Source: Wansuia hejianensis
GTDB lineage: Bacteria > Bacillota > Clostridia > Lachnospirales > Lachnospiraceae
Direction of reading: 5' to 3'
NCBI RefSeq assembly: GCF_014337215.1
Contig: NZ_CP060635.1
Coordinates: 3,109,501 to 3,173,500 of the forward strand
Length of the DNA: 64,000 bases
A model generated the notes under the pieces. That model had not been told where the DNA came from. It saw only the letters and a program-made list of their open reading frames with translations, and ran no database searches. Shown in pieces: positions 32,969-41,284 of the stretch; the first letter of the stretch is position 1, and the number at the start of each line of letters is the position of its first letter. Position numbers and translations under genes: made by a program.

Positions 32969-33919
32969 TTAATGATTGTAAATATTTGCTGCGTTGTAAC
33001 CGACGCCCAATGTTTTATACATATATTCGCAAGATTCCCGCAGCCCCTTTAGCTCCAGTTTGCGCCCTTCTTCTATGGAGTAACCGGACAGAGGCAATTC
33101 GATTTCCAGATCAATGGTATCCAGCTGTTTCGGCGCCTGTTCCCGCAGGATTTTTATGATTGCAGCGCAGTCAACGTTTCCCTGGCCGATGGCAGTACCC
33201 ACAGAATGCGTGCCGTCCGGATCAGCAAACACACGGTTGTCGCAAAAATGGACACAGTTTACATAAGGAGCCATCTTGCGGACACATGATTCAATTCCCT
33301 CCATCAGCATCAGAGAGTTGATAGTGTCGCAGCAGGCGCCGATCTGTGGATGGGCCAGCTCTTCGACCAGCCAGATCACCTCGTCAGAGAACAGATCACA
33401 GTGATTCTCAATAGATATTTGCAGCCCATACTTTTCAATGAGCGGGATTGCTTTGCGGAAGTTTTCAGCTATGGCCGCCAGCTGTGCGACTACAGATGCA
33501 CACATGCAGGAGTGGGAGGATTTCTCCGGATGCTTTACATCTGTGCTGTATTTTACCAGCTTACATCCCAGAGTGTGGGCGATTTCCAAAGAATCTTCAA
33601 TGGTACAGTTTACGCGTGGATCAGAGGGTGCATGGAAAGAAACGTTCAGTTCCAACTCGATTCCGTGTTCCTCTGCATATCTGCGGCACGCGGCCAGATG
33701 CTCTGCGGAAATGTCGTTTTGGATGTCAACCAGTGTGATATGCAGGACATCCAGCCCCACCTCAACGGCAATATCAACCAGATCCTCAAAGGTTTTTACC
33801 TGCTCAAAAGTGTGATGTTCTCCATATTCCTGAAATCCCCAGCTCTCGCCAAACCCGGAAAGATGGAGGGTATAGCTGTGCATGCCCAGTTTAAATCTGC
33901 GGTCTTGATTCTGCAACAT
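32969..33919 (-). CDS. Sugar phosphate isomerase/epimerase-like TIM-barrel protein
   Basis: A 316-residue protein of the AP endonuclease 2/xylose isomerase-like family. Likely metal ligands are visible: Glu in ISIENHCD, Asp in GACCDTINSL, His in NCVHFCDNR and Glu in DLEIEL. It opens with FKLGMHSYTLHLSGFG, a typical first strand. Members isomerise or epimerise sugars or inositol-type compounds; the substrate is unknown. AAAGGAG precedes the ATG. Upstream lies a consensus sigma-54 promoter and the gene of a sigma-54 activator on the same strand, so expression should need that activator and an inducing signal. Confidence 0.85.
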   Translation of the reverse strand: MLQNQDRRFKLGMHSYTLHLSGFGESWGFQEYGEHHTFEQVKTFEDLVDIAVEVGLDVLHITLVDIQNDISAEHLAACRRYAEEHGIELELNVSFHAPSDPRVNCTIEDSLEIAHTLGCKLVKYSTDVKHPEKSSHSCMCASVVAQLAAIAENFRKAIPLIEKYGLQISIENHCDLFSDEVIWLVEELAHPQIGACCDTINSLMLMEGIESCVRKMAPYVNCVHFCDNRVFADPDGTHSVGTAIGQGNVDCAAIIKILREQAPKQLDTIDLEIELPLSGYSIEEGRKLELKGLRESCEYMYKTLGVGYNAANIYNH

Positions 33920-34016
33920 TTTATGATCTCCTTTCGATTCTCAGCCTTTCTAAAGAAATTGAATGCCGGAAACGCACATGCAATTACTTTTAAAAATGCC
34001 GTTTTACAATTATTGA

Positions 34017-34032
34017 TGCAATTGGCGTGCCA
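34017..34032 (-). promoter_or_regulatory. Consensus sigma-54 (-24/-12) promoter
   Basis: On the - strand it reads TGGCACGCCAATTGCA, a full match to TGGCACR-N4-TTGCW. Transcription would start near 34005 and run into the isomerase/epimerase gene, about 85 bp downstream. It is the only such site I found in the window, and it lies next to a sigma-54 activator gene. Confidence 0.9.
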
Positions 34033-34169
34033 GTCTTCAAATGCTGCCGGGAAATTGCATTCATTAGTATCTTTTGTTAAAATTTCTCAATTATCGGTTG
34101 AAATAATTGTGTAAATTGTTACTGCTTACGTCGATTCTGAATCGGTTACCAGTTTTGGCTATATAAATA

Positions 34170-34230
34170 GCGCATAATATTTTTGCATGATATGCTTAAT
34201 ATTTTTGCGCATGCAAAAATATTAAGCATA
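34170..34230. promoter_or_regulatory. Palindromic candidate enhancer sites for the sigma-54 activator
   Basis: A perfect inverted repeat with 18-bp arms, TATGCTTAATATTTTTGC and GCAAAAATATTAAGCATA, separated by 4 bp (34191-34230). A further half-site ATAATATTTTTGCATG lies at 34174-34189. They are about 140-215 bp upstream of the -24/-12 element, the normal place for upstream activator sites. The gene-free stretch 33920-34343 holds these sites, the promoter and a terminator. Confidence 0.75.
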
Positions 34231-34247
34231 ATAGTCAAAAGTAAAAT

Positions 34248-34278
34248 GGCAGAATGCAAATAAAATTTGCATTCTGCC
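34248..34278 (-). terminator. Terminator of the sigma-54 activator gene
   Basis: GGCAGAATGCAAA pairs with TTTGCATTCTGCC around a 5-nt loop; on the - strand ATTTTACTTTT follows. It separates the activator gene from the enhancer sites. Confidence 0.75.
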
Positions 34279-34343
34279 AAGATATTTATCCTCCAAAACG
34301 TGAGGGGGGGATTCAATTAGAAGTTTCTGTGATGCCCATACAT

Positions 34344-36080
34344 TTACATGAGCAATTCTTTTACCTGGATTCCGTATTTCCTGATACGGTATTGTAGATT
34401 CTGCCGGCTCATTTTGAGAACGCGGGCAGTTGCTGAAATGTTTCCTCCGTGCTCCCTGAGGACTTTGCAAATTGTACTGCGCTCTACGTCCTGCATGGTG
34501 CTGTTCAGTGAGGAACGGAGCGCGGGTGATTCTGCCGGGCGGCTCACAGGGTGAAGCAGTGACTGTGATTCAGACATATATTTGGGAATATAATCCGGTT
34601 TAATCATTGGCTCGTCGTCCGGGAGAATGTTGATCGCATGCTCGATGATATGCTCCAGTTCGCGGATGTTGCCTGGCCAGCTATACGCATTGAACAGATC
34701 AACAGTTGCGGGGTCCAGTCCCCGGACATTGCGCGAAAGCCTGACGTTGCACTTCATGATAAACTGTTTGGCAAGCAGGGGAATGTCTTCTTTGCGTTCA
34801 CGCAGGGGCGGGATCGTGAGATTGACAACGCCGAGACGGTAGAACAGGTCCCGCCTGAGCTTATTTTCCTCAATTGCCTGCATAGGCGGGATATTCAGGT
34901 TAGACAGCACGCGGACATCTACGTGAATGGCAGAGGCCCCCCCGACACGGCGGACTACGCCGTCCTGTAAGACACGGAGAAGCTTTGCCTGTAAATTAAT
35001 ATTCATGGAGTTCAGTTCATCGAGCATCAGTGTGCCGTTGTTCGCCTGCTCAAAATATCCCTGTCTGTGTTCTGCGCCGGTATAGGCGCCTTTTTCCGTA
35101 CCGAATAACAGACCCTCCAGCAGGTTTTCAGGAATTGCCGCACAGTTAATTGCAAGAAATGGGCCTTTTGCCCGGCGGCTGTCATTGTGGATACTCTGCG
35201 CGAACAGCTCCTTGCCGGTTCCCGTCTCTCCGTATATCATCACAGAAGAATCTGATTTGGCGGCCCGGTGGCACTGTTCAATCAGTGTTTCGATGGAAGC
35301 GCTGATGTGGGTTATGTCGTTAAAATGATACTTAGCAGACAGCGCGCTCTTTCCGCTGCGCTGCTTTCCCGGATCGCTCTGGGCGATCAACTTCGCCTGC
35401 AGCTCTATGATCTTTTTATTCAGGGAATCGACGGCGCTCCAGTCCTTCATGATGCTATATCCGCCGAGTACCTGGCCATTCTGGATGATAGGATAAGTAT
35501 TGGCGGTGATATCCACGTTTTTATTATAGCGGGTCGTATAAATCTGCCGTCTGGAAAGAAATACCTGCTTTTCCCGGATGGAGCAGGGAATAATCAGTTC
35601 CTGCCCATCCAAAGGTTCGTATACGTCTTCATTTTTTTCTCCAATGACATCACCTGGAACAACCTCATCCATCTTAATGCAGGCATTGTTGAGGAAGCTG
35701 ATCCGCGTTTCTTCATCGCACATGATGACTGCGTCGCTCACCTGTTCTAAGGCGTGCTCGAACATGTCGCATTGTGCGTCTCTAGTCGCAGCCCGGAACA
35801 CAATCAGCCGGCAGTCAGGCGGCAGATTGTGTGCCGCGGGAGTGGGACAGCGTAGCAGATATTCGTTAAAACCTATGTAAGCATACATTTTTTGCTCTGG
35901 CTCTGCACATAGAGGCTCAGCAATTTCAAAAAGATACTTGCCGATCAGCCAGTTATGTTCCTGTCCATGCAGCAGCCGGACAGCCGCCTCATTTACCTCA
36001 CAGATCTTCCAGTCGTCAGCAGCGACCAATGCGCCCAGCCCGCAATCTGACAGCACTTTCATAATCTCCTGATATTCCAT
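34344..36080 (-). CDS. Sigma-54-dependent transcriptional activator (PAS-AAA+-Fis)
   Basis: A 578-residue regulator. The ATG at 36080 has AGGAGG ahead; the in-frame ATG at 36143 lies inside the MarR terminator region and is rejected. The N-terminus holds two PAS-like segments (~residues 5-75 and ~105-215). The AAA+ domain has GETGTGKE (~284-291), the sigma-54 contact loop as GAYTGA (~331-336, the usual GAFTGA with Tyr), GTLMLDELNSM, and RRDLFYRLGVVNL. A Fis-type helix-turn-helix ends it (GNISATARVLKMSRQNLQYRIRKYGI in two parts). The PAS region implies sensing of a small molecule. The target is most likely the promoter at 34017-34032. Confidence 0.92.
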   Translation of the reverse strand: MEYQEIMKVLSDCGLGALVAADDWKICEVNEAAVRLLHGQEHNWLIGKYLFEIAEPLCAEPEQKMYAYIGFNEYLLRCPTPAAHNLPPDCRLIVFRAATRDAQCDMFEHALEQVSDAVIMCDEETRISFLNNACIKMDEVVPGDVIGEKNEDVYEPLDGQELIIPCSIREKQVFLSRRQIYTTRYNKNVDITANTYPIIQNGQVLGGYSIMKDWSAVDSLNKKIIELQAKLIAQSDPGKQRSGKSALSAKYHFNDITHISASIETLIEQCHRAAKSDSSVMIYGETGTGKELFAQSIHNDSRRAKGPFLAINCAAIPENLLEGLLFGTEKGAYTGAEHRQGYFEQANNGTLMLDELNSMNINLQAKLLRVLQDGVVRRVGGASAIHVDVRVLSNLNIPPMQAIEENKLRRDLFYRLGVVNLTIPPLRERKEDIPLLAKQFIMKCNVRLSRNVRGLDPATVDLFNAYSWPGNIRELEHIIEHAINILPDDEPMIKPDYIPKYMSESQSLLHPVSRPAESPALRSSLNSTMQDVERSTICKVLREHGGNISATARVLKMSRQNLQYRIRKYGIQVKELLM

Positions 36081-36126
36081 CACAAACCTCCTGTTCCACA
36101 AAACTTCCGATTGAAGTATGAAAAAA

Positions 36127-36158
36127 GGGCCCGCACTAATCACTTAGTGTGACAGCCC
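36127..36158 (-). terminator. Terminator of the MarR gene
   Basis: On the - strand GGGC...CACTAA pairs with TTAGTG...GCCC, followed by TTTTTT. It begins 2 bp after the MarR stop, so the downstream activator gene needs its own promoter or read-through. Confidence 0.75.
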
Positions 36159-36159
36159 C

Positions 36160-36615
36160 TCAATGATCTGGCATACCGTCCAGTGTTCTGTATAAATTAT
36201 TCAAATCTGTGAGCAGTTCGATCAGCTGTCTCATATTATTTTCCCCGAAACGACGCACGATCTCCGCCCATATTCCATAATACTTCTTCATGGACTGGTC
36301 TGCAGCGGCCCTGCCTTCATCAGTGATGCTGATAGAGATCTTCCTCCGGTCACAAAGATCAATCTTCCGTGTGATATAGTTCTTCTTCTCCAGCGAATTC
36401 AGTATGTAGGAAACGGCTGGTTTAGAAATCAGAAGCTGTTCCTGGATCATCGGGACATTCAGGTGGACGTCGGGGCATTCATTGCAGAGCGTGGTAATAT
36501 GATATAAAATGGCCATCTCATTGATTTGCATCTCACATTCTGATGAAAAAACTGATTCCAGCTTCTTCAGGCGGGACATGGATGTAATAAATTGTTCAAT
36601 CAGTGAAGGTTCCAT
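36160..36615 (-). CDS. MarR family transcriptional regulator
   Basis: A 151-residue winged-helix protein. The central part has VPMIQEQLLISKPAVSYILNSLEKKNYITRKIDLCDRRKISISITDEG in pieces typical of MarR: recognition helix, wing with DRR, and T..G. Helices at both ends would form the dimer interface. It may control its own gene, the activator, or other neighbours; no operator is clear. The usual ligand class is small aromatic compounds, which may or may not relate to the decarboxylase cluster 1.2 kb away. Confidence 0.85.
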   Translation of the reverse strand: MEPSLIEQFITSMSRLKKLESVFSSECEMQINEMAILYHITTLCNECPDVHLNVPMIQEQLLISKPAVSYILNSLEKKNYITRKIDLCDRRKISISITDEGRAAADQSMKKYYGIWAEIVRRFGENNMRQLIELLTDLNNLYRTLDGMPDH

Positions 36616-36684
36616 ATATAAACTCCTTAATTAGTAAATGTTTAACTAAAGTATACTCCAAAAAATGGAGCATTACAAGAAAAA

Positions 36685-36760
36685 ATATGGTTTTGATTCC
36701 AAATGGTCGGGGAGGGGGAGGGGGGTATCCACCCCCCCCCTCTCGCCCAAAACCCAAATC
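36685..36760. repeat. Collapsed copy of the palindromic repeat family
   Basis: TTTTGATTCCAAATGGTCGG (36691-36710), a G-rich run, GGTATCC and then a C-rich run ending CTCGCCCAAAAC. The first part matches the outer end of units at 10.7 and 46.6 kb, and the last part resembles the same end inverted. It looks like two outer ends joined with everything between lost. The gene-free stretch 36616-36840 holds nothing else I can name. Confidence 0.55.
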
Positions 36761-36840
36761 AGTGAGGTTTTGCGGCTTGTGGATTTTTGCATAAGGCGTT
36801 ACAATAAAAGAAATGAGTTTTTGGTAAGGAGGATCGTGGT

Positions 36841-37203
36841 TTGGATTTTTACAAGAGGATGAAGGTGGCCTGTGGGAGGATTCCGGAAGGGAAGGTGGCT
36901 ACTTATGGTCAGATTGCCTTGTTGTGTGGAAAACCACGGAATGCCAGGCAGGTGGGGTATGGTCTCAGATGTGGGCTGGCGGGGGATGTGCCCGCTCATC
37001 GGATGGTGAATGCAAGAGGGGTATTGAGTGGGGCGGCCTCATTTGAGGTTCCGGGTCTTCAGAAAATGCTTTTGGAAAAAGAAGGGATCCAGGTGATGAT
37101 TACGGATGAAGGTCAGGTTGTGGATCTGAAAAAGTATGGGTGGAAGAATACGCTGAGGGAAGCGGAGACGCTGGCTGTTGAATTTGAACTGCTGGGTATA
37201 TAG
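36841..37203 (+). CDS. Alkyltransferase-like (MGMT/ATL family) DNA-binding protein lacking the active Cys
   Basis: A 120-residue protein with a TTG start 8 bases after AGGAGG. It has the O6-alkylguanine transferase core: GRIPEGKVATYGQIALLCGKPRNARQVGYGL, then VPAHRMVNARG where the normal active site is PCHR. Residue 52 is Ala, so it cannot accept an alkyl group. Such alkyltransferase-like proteins bind O6-alkylguanine and pass the damage to nucleotide excision repair. The better-known bacterial forms have Trp at this place (PWHR); Ala is less usual. It stands alone, downstream of a collapsed repeat. Confidence 0.85.
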   Translation: MDFYKRMKVACGRIPEGKVATYGQIALLCGKPRNARQVGYGLRCGLAGDVPAHRMVNARGVLSGAASFEVPGLQKMLLEKEGIQVMITDEGQVVDLKKYGWKNTLREAETLAVEFELLGI

Positions 37204-37221
37204 AAGTTCCACGGTTTGTAT

Positions 37222-37617
37222 TCAGGCGTGTATAAGTGCGTCTGTAGGTGAGCTGTGTTGTTTCATTTTTTTTATTAATTCTTCACAGCATTTTTCACTG
37301 CTTTTTATTAAAATCTGAATGTCTCCCTTCGAGGCGTTATCAATATGTATCCCTGCGCTGGCTGCCGCGTGGCAGCGAAAGGCCAGGGATATTTTTTGTG
37401 CAAATAATTCTGCCACCAGATCGTCTCTGTGGCCGGGCAGGGCGATCATGTTGACTGTGGTTTTTTCGGAATCGGGATAACAGACGGCGATAGCTCCCAC
37501 ATGATGAAGCGTGCCGCCGCAGACAGCGATGTTCCAGTCTTTTCCGCAGGGAATTGCGGTGGCGGTGATTTCAAACCGGCTTCCTGTATTAACCTGTGCT
37601 GAAATAACGTATGACAT
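37222..37617 (-). CDS. LpdD-like prenylated-flavin-decarboxylase accessory protein
   Basis: A 131-residue protein. It has GKDWNIAVCGGTLHHVGAIAV, ALPGHRDDLVAELFAQKIS and SAGIHIDNASKGDIQ, which agree with what I recall of LpdD, encoded beside gallate/protocatechuate decarboxylases and proposed to help load prenylated FMN. It is divergent from ubiX with ~200 bp between, which would hold a shared control region. The assignment leans on this neighbourhood as well as on the motif pattern. GAGGTG precedes the start. Confidence 0.65.
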   Translation of the reverse strand: MSYVISAQVNTGSRFEITATAIPCGKDWNIAVCGGTLHHVGAIAVCYPDSEKTTVNMIALPGHRDDLVAELFAQKISLAFRCHAAASAGIHIDNASKGDIQILIKSSEKCCEELIKKMKQHSSPTDALIHA

Positions 37618-37820
37618 ATGTATTCACCTCATCTTTTCGCAACCCAGAATTAATCCAGGGGTACGGTTCTCTTTCCGTCCGAAACTTTCATTGTAAATTA
37701 TAAAAGAAATACTTGCCATAACCTATTCTTTTGTGGAATAATATCTCATTTAAAACAGAATTGCAGAAAAATTAAAATGAGCGCAAACTAATGTTGGAAA
37801 GCAGGTGGGGATTCATTTAT

Positions 37821-38390
37821 ATGGAGAAAAGAAGAATTATCGTGGGAATCAGCGGGGCGAGTGGTATTCCGGCTGCAGTTGAGGTGCTGAAACTTCTGAA
37901 ACAGCAGGAGGGATATGAGAGCCATCTGGTGATTTCTGACAGTGGAAAGGTAACGATTACATATGAAAGCAGCTGGAGCGTGAAAGATATTGAAGGGCTG
38001 GCGGACTGTGTCTATGATACCCATTCGATTGGAAGCGCGGTTGCCAGCGGGAGCTTCAGGAATGATGGCATGATCATCGTGCCCTGCAGCATGAAGACAG
38101 TTGCGGGTATTGCCAACGGATACAGTGATTCGCTGCTCCTGCGGGCGGCGGACGTAGTTCTGAAGGAACGGAGAAAGCTGGTGCTCATGGTCAGGGAATG
38201 CCCATTCAGCAGCATTCATCTTGAAAATATGCTGAAGCTCTGTAATCTGGGTGTGGATATCCTGCCCATGGTGATGACTTTTTATAACAAGCCAGAAACA
38301 CTTGAAGATATGGTTCATCATATGGCCTGCAAGTGCCTGGAGCGTTTCGGGATTGAAGCGGAAGGGTACAGACGGTGGATGGAGCAATAA
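37821..38390 (+). CDS. ubiX: UbiX-type flavin prenyltransferase
   Basis: A 189-residue flavoprotein. The ATG at 37821 follows CAGGTGGGG; an in-frame ATG at 37791 has no ribosome site. It has IIVGISGASGIPAAVEVL at the start, a dimethylallyl-phosphate-binding type segment GSFRNDGMIIVPCSMKTVAGIANGYSDSLLLRAADVVLKERRKLVL in pieces, and a RECPFSSIHLENMLKL block. UbiX makes prenylated FMN, the cofactor of UbiD decarboxylases, two of which are encoded downstream. In hydroxyarylate decarboxylase operons this subunit is called B (BsdB, ShdB, LpdB). Confidence 0.92.
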   Translation: MEKRRIIVGISGASGIPAAVEVLKLLKQQEGYESHLVISDSGKVTITYESSWSVKDIEGLADCVYDTHSIGSAVASGSFRNDGMIIVPCSMKTVAGIANGYSDSLLLRAADVVLKERRKLVLMVRECPFSSIHLENMLKLCNLGVDILPMVMTFYNKPETLEDMVHHMACKCLERFGIEAEGYRRWMEQ

Positions 38391-38406
38391 AGGAAGGAGA
38401 AGGAAT

Positions 38407-39912
38407 ATGAAAATGCTCATTGACGGATGCGAAGTGGATGCGTCCAACGGAAGAACAATTGATGTCACCTGTCCCGTAAATGGTTCGCTGGTGGGGACGA
38501 TCCCTGCGGCGACAGAACAAGATATGGAAAAAGCGCTTGCCGCGTCGGTTAAGGGACAGAAGGCATGGCAGGCGATCCCGCTCAGAGAAAAAGAGCAGAT
38601 CCTGGACAGGTTTGAAGAACTGCTGGAGGAGAACAAAAAAGAAATTCTGACAGTTGTATGCAAAGAGTCCGGAAGCAGCCTCAGAAACGGGCTGATGCAG
38701 ATCCAAGGGCTTCCCCAGCTGTTCCGCGGATATCTGGAAACAGCGAAACGATATAATGGACATCTCATGGTGCCTGGCATCGAAGCGGGGCATGACGGGA
38801 AAACAGAGAATGATATGCAGCTCGTAACCTATGAGCCGGTAGGGACAGTCCTGGCAATTGTCCCATTTAACGCTTCCATCATGCTGTTTGCATATAAAGC
38901 GGCGCCTGCACTTGCGGCTGGAAACGCGGTGATTGTAAAGCCGCCCACGACGAACCCGCTGGCAGTCATAATGATCTGTAAACTGCTGTGGCAGGCCGGC
39001 GTCCCGGGCAGCACGCTGCAGGTCATCACGGGAAACGGGGGCGAGATCGGTGATTACCTGTCGAAAGATCCGCGGATTAACGCCGTTACATTGACTGGAA
39101 GCACGGAAGTAGGCGTACATATCGCAGAAATCATGGCAAAGAAGCTTTCACCCTGCGCGCTTGAGCTGGGTGGAAATGATCCCTTTATAATTATGGAGGA
39201 CGCGGACCTTCAGGCGGCCATTGCAGACGGCGCTTTTTGGAGGATGAATTCCGCCGGACAGATCTGCATTTCACCCAAACGGTTTATTGTCCATAATTCC
39301 CTGAAAGAAGCATTTACCCAGGGAGTTCTGGAATTTACCAAAACGATTCATATGGGCTATGATATGGATTATGACGCAGAAGTAGAGAAATTCCTGAACC
39401 TGGATTTCTCCAAGATGGCACATGCGGGAATGATTATGAATCCGCTGATTTCTGAAAGGGCAGCTAAGACTGTCGAGGAGCAGATTCAGAAGACGGCTGC
39501 CCAGGGAGCGAAGATCCTGACAGGCGGCAGAAGGAACGGATGCTTTATAGAGCCCACCGTTCTCGGCGACGTGACCAGAGACATGGATATTATGAAGGAT
39601 ATGGAGATATTCGGGCCGGTACTTCCAATTTGCGGATTTGACACGGAAGAAGAAGCCCTGGAAATCGCGAATCAGAGTAGTTATGGCCTGTCGGGATGCG
39701 TATGGACCAAAGACTGGAAAAAGGGCATGCGCATGGCGCGCGCGATACAGTCCGGCGGCGTTGTCATCAACGGAACCGGCACTTACCGCAATATGATGCA
39801 TCCATTCGGCGGCTATAAGCACAGCGGCATGGGAAGAGAAGGGTTTATGACACTCGGCGAAATGATGCAGGAAAAAGTAATCATCATGAAGGATTTTTAC
39901 CGCGCTGACTAA
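38407..39912 (+). CDS. Aldehyde dehydrogenase family protein
   Basis: A 501-residue NAD(P)-dependent aldehyde dehydrogenase, starting at the ATG after AAGGAGAAGG. The catalytic pair is Glu253 in LELGGND and Cys287 in SAGQICISPKRF. The substrate is not clear: the family spans succinate semialdehyde to aromatic aldehydes such as benzaldehyde or vanillin. Placed between ubiX and an alcohol dehydrogenase, a role in aromatic aldehyde/acid conversion is plausible. The 16-bp gap to ubiX indicates one operon. Confidence 0.88.
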   Translation: MKMLIDGCEVDASNGRTIDVTCPVNGSLVGTIPAATEQDMEKALAASVKGQKAWQAIPLREKEQILDRFEELLEENKKEILTVVCKESGSSLRNGLMQIQGLPQLFRGYLETAKRYNGHLMVPGIEAGHDGKTENDMQLVTYEPVGTVLAIVPFNASIMLFAYKAAPALAAGNAVIVKPPTTNPLAVIMICKLLWQAGVPGSTLQVITGNGGEIGDYLSKDPRINAVTLTGSTEVGVHIAEIMAKKLSPCALELGGNDPFIIMEDADLQAAIADGAFWRMNSAGQICISPKRFIVHNSLKEAFTQGVLEFTKTIHMGYDMDYDAEVEKFLNLDFSKMAHAGMIMNPLISERAAKTVEEQIQKTAAQGAKILTGGRRNGCFIEPTVLGDVTRDMDIMKDMEIFGPVLPICGFDTEEEALEIANQSSYGLSGCVWTKDWKKGMRMARAIQSGGVVINGTGTYRNMMHPFGGYKHSGMGREGFMTLGEMMQEKVIIMKDFYRAD

Positions 39913-39969
39913 CGTAAAAGACAATACGTGAAACGCGGATTCCTGATAATAGAAAAGGAGAGTAAAGTT

Positions 39970-41220
39970 ATGGCAACGAAAAGACAGCTTGAAAAATACA
40001 GACCGTTTGGTGTAAAAGGCTATGTGTATTCCGGCAGCGGTTCTATTTCTGTGATCGGTAAGATCTGTAACTCTGAAGGATGGAAAAAACTTTTGCTTGT
40101 GATTGACCCCGGCGTTCTCGCGGCGGGCGGCGCGGATTCTATCATTAAAACGGTTGAAGCGGCAGGGCTTGAATATAAGATCTTTTCAGAGATCAAACCG
40201 AATCCGCTGCAGGTGGATATCGAGACGATCGGATTCCCGATGTATCAGGAATTTGGAGCAGACGCGATTATTGCAGTGGGCGGCGGTTCAGCCATGGACA
40301 GTGCAAAAGGCATTGCAATGATGGGCGACAGCGGCAAGACGATAGATGAGCTGGAAAAAATCCTATTTGCCCTGGATCCCCATGTAGCCACACCCTGGCA
40401 TACATTCCCGATGATATGTATACCCACCACGTTCGGTACAGGTTCAGAAGTCATCCGCAACGCGGTTATTTCCGACGTCACAGGACACAAGCTGGTTCCC
40501 ATGCACGACTGCATCCTTCCGGCGTATGCGATTGAAGACCCGGATCTGATGGCGACCCTGCCGGCCCATGTGGCAGCGGCAACGGCTATGGATGCGCTGG
40601 TACAGGCAATAGAATCCTATGTAAGCCGCGCTGCAACAGAGTTTTCTGAGCTGTGCGCGCTTCACGCGATCGAACTGATCGGACCGAATATCGTGAGATA
40701 TGTGCGCAACCCCGCAGAAGAGGGGCCTGCCGACGCTATCTGCCGCGGCGCGATGTTTGCAGGAGTTTCCTGGAACTGTTCCTCTATCGCACAGATTCAT
40801 GCATGTAATCATCCGATCACAGAAGTTCTGCATATCGCTCACGGCGACGCATGCGCGATCCTGCTTCCCTGGTTCGTGGAATGGAACGGGGAGAATAAGC
40901 GGGAGAAATTCTGGAAGGTCTATAATGCAATGTATCCCCTGGAGACGGTTGCGTATAAAGACTTCGACCTGAATGTATTAGTTAAGAAACTGATGAAACT
41001 GAACTATGATCTGAACATCCTGAATAACATGACGATGGATGAATACGCAAAATCCCGCGGTATTGAAGGCGGATGCCCGGATGAGCTGTGCGATCAGATC
41101 ATCGATATGCAGTTTGCGGGCCGGGATCTTCCGCAGTATCCCAGAAAGACATCGGATGCAGAGATGAAGAAGGCGCTGCGTGATGTAAACCATGGAAAAT
41201 ATATCTATCAGCCGGAATGA
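39970..41220 (+). CDS. Iron-containing alcohol dehydrogenase (group III)
   Basis: A 416-residue enzyme. The ATG at 39970 has AAAGGAGAG ahead. It has the NAD-binding IIAVGGGSAMDSAKGIAMM, CIPTTFGTGSEVIRNAVIS, and the metal-binding His residues in QIHACNHPITEVLHIAHGDA. Enzymes of this group interconvert alcohols and aldehydes. With the aldehyde dehydrogenase upstream it could oxidise an aryl or aliphatic alcohol to the acid in two steps, or do the reverse in fermentation. Confidence 0.88.
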   Translation: MATKRQLEKYRPFGVKGYVYSGSGSISVIGKICNSEGWKKLLLVIDPGVLAAGGADSIIKTVEAAGLEYKIFSEIKPNPLQVDIETIGFPMYQEFGADAIIAVGGGSAMDSAKGIAMMGDSGKTIDELEKILFALDPHVATPWHTFPMICIPTTFGTGSEVIRNAVISDVTGHKLVPMHDCILPAYAIEDPDLMATLPAHVAAATAMDALVQAIESYVSRAATEFSELCALHAIELIGPNIVRYVRNPAEEGPADAICRGAMFAGVSWNCSSIAQIHACNHPITEVLHIAHGDACAILLPWFVEWNGENKREKFWKVYNAMYPLETVAYKDFDLNVLVKKLMKLNYDLNILNNMTMDEYAKSRGIEGGCPDELCDQIIDMQFAGRDLPQYPRKTSDAEMKKALRDVNHGKYIYQPE

Positions 41221-41284
41221 TTTTCCGGCGGAATGAATCTTCCCGGCGTAAGCGGGAGACAGATCCAAGGGGAAAGGAGTAACC

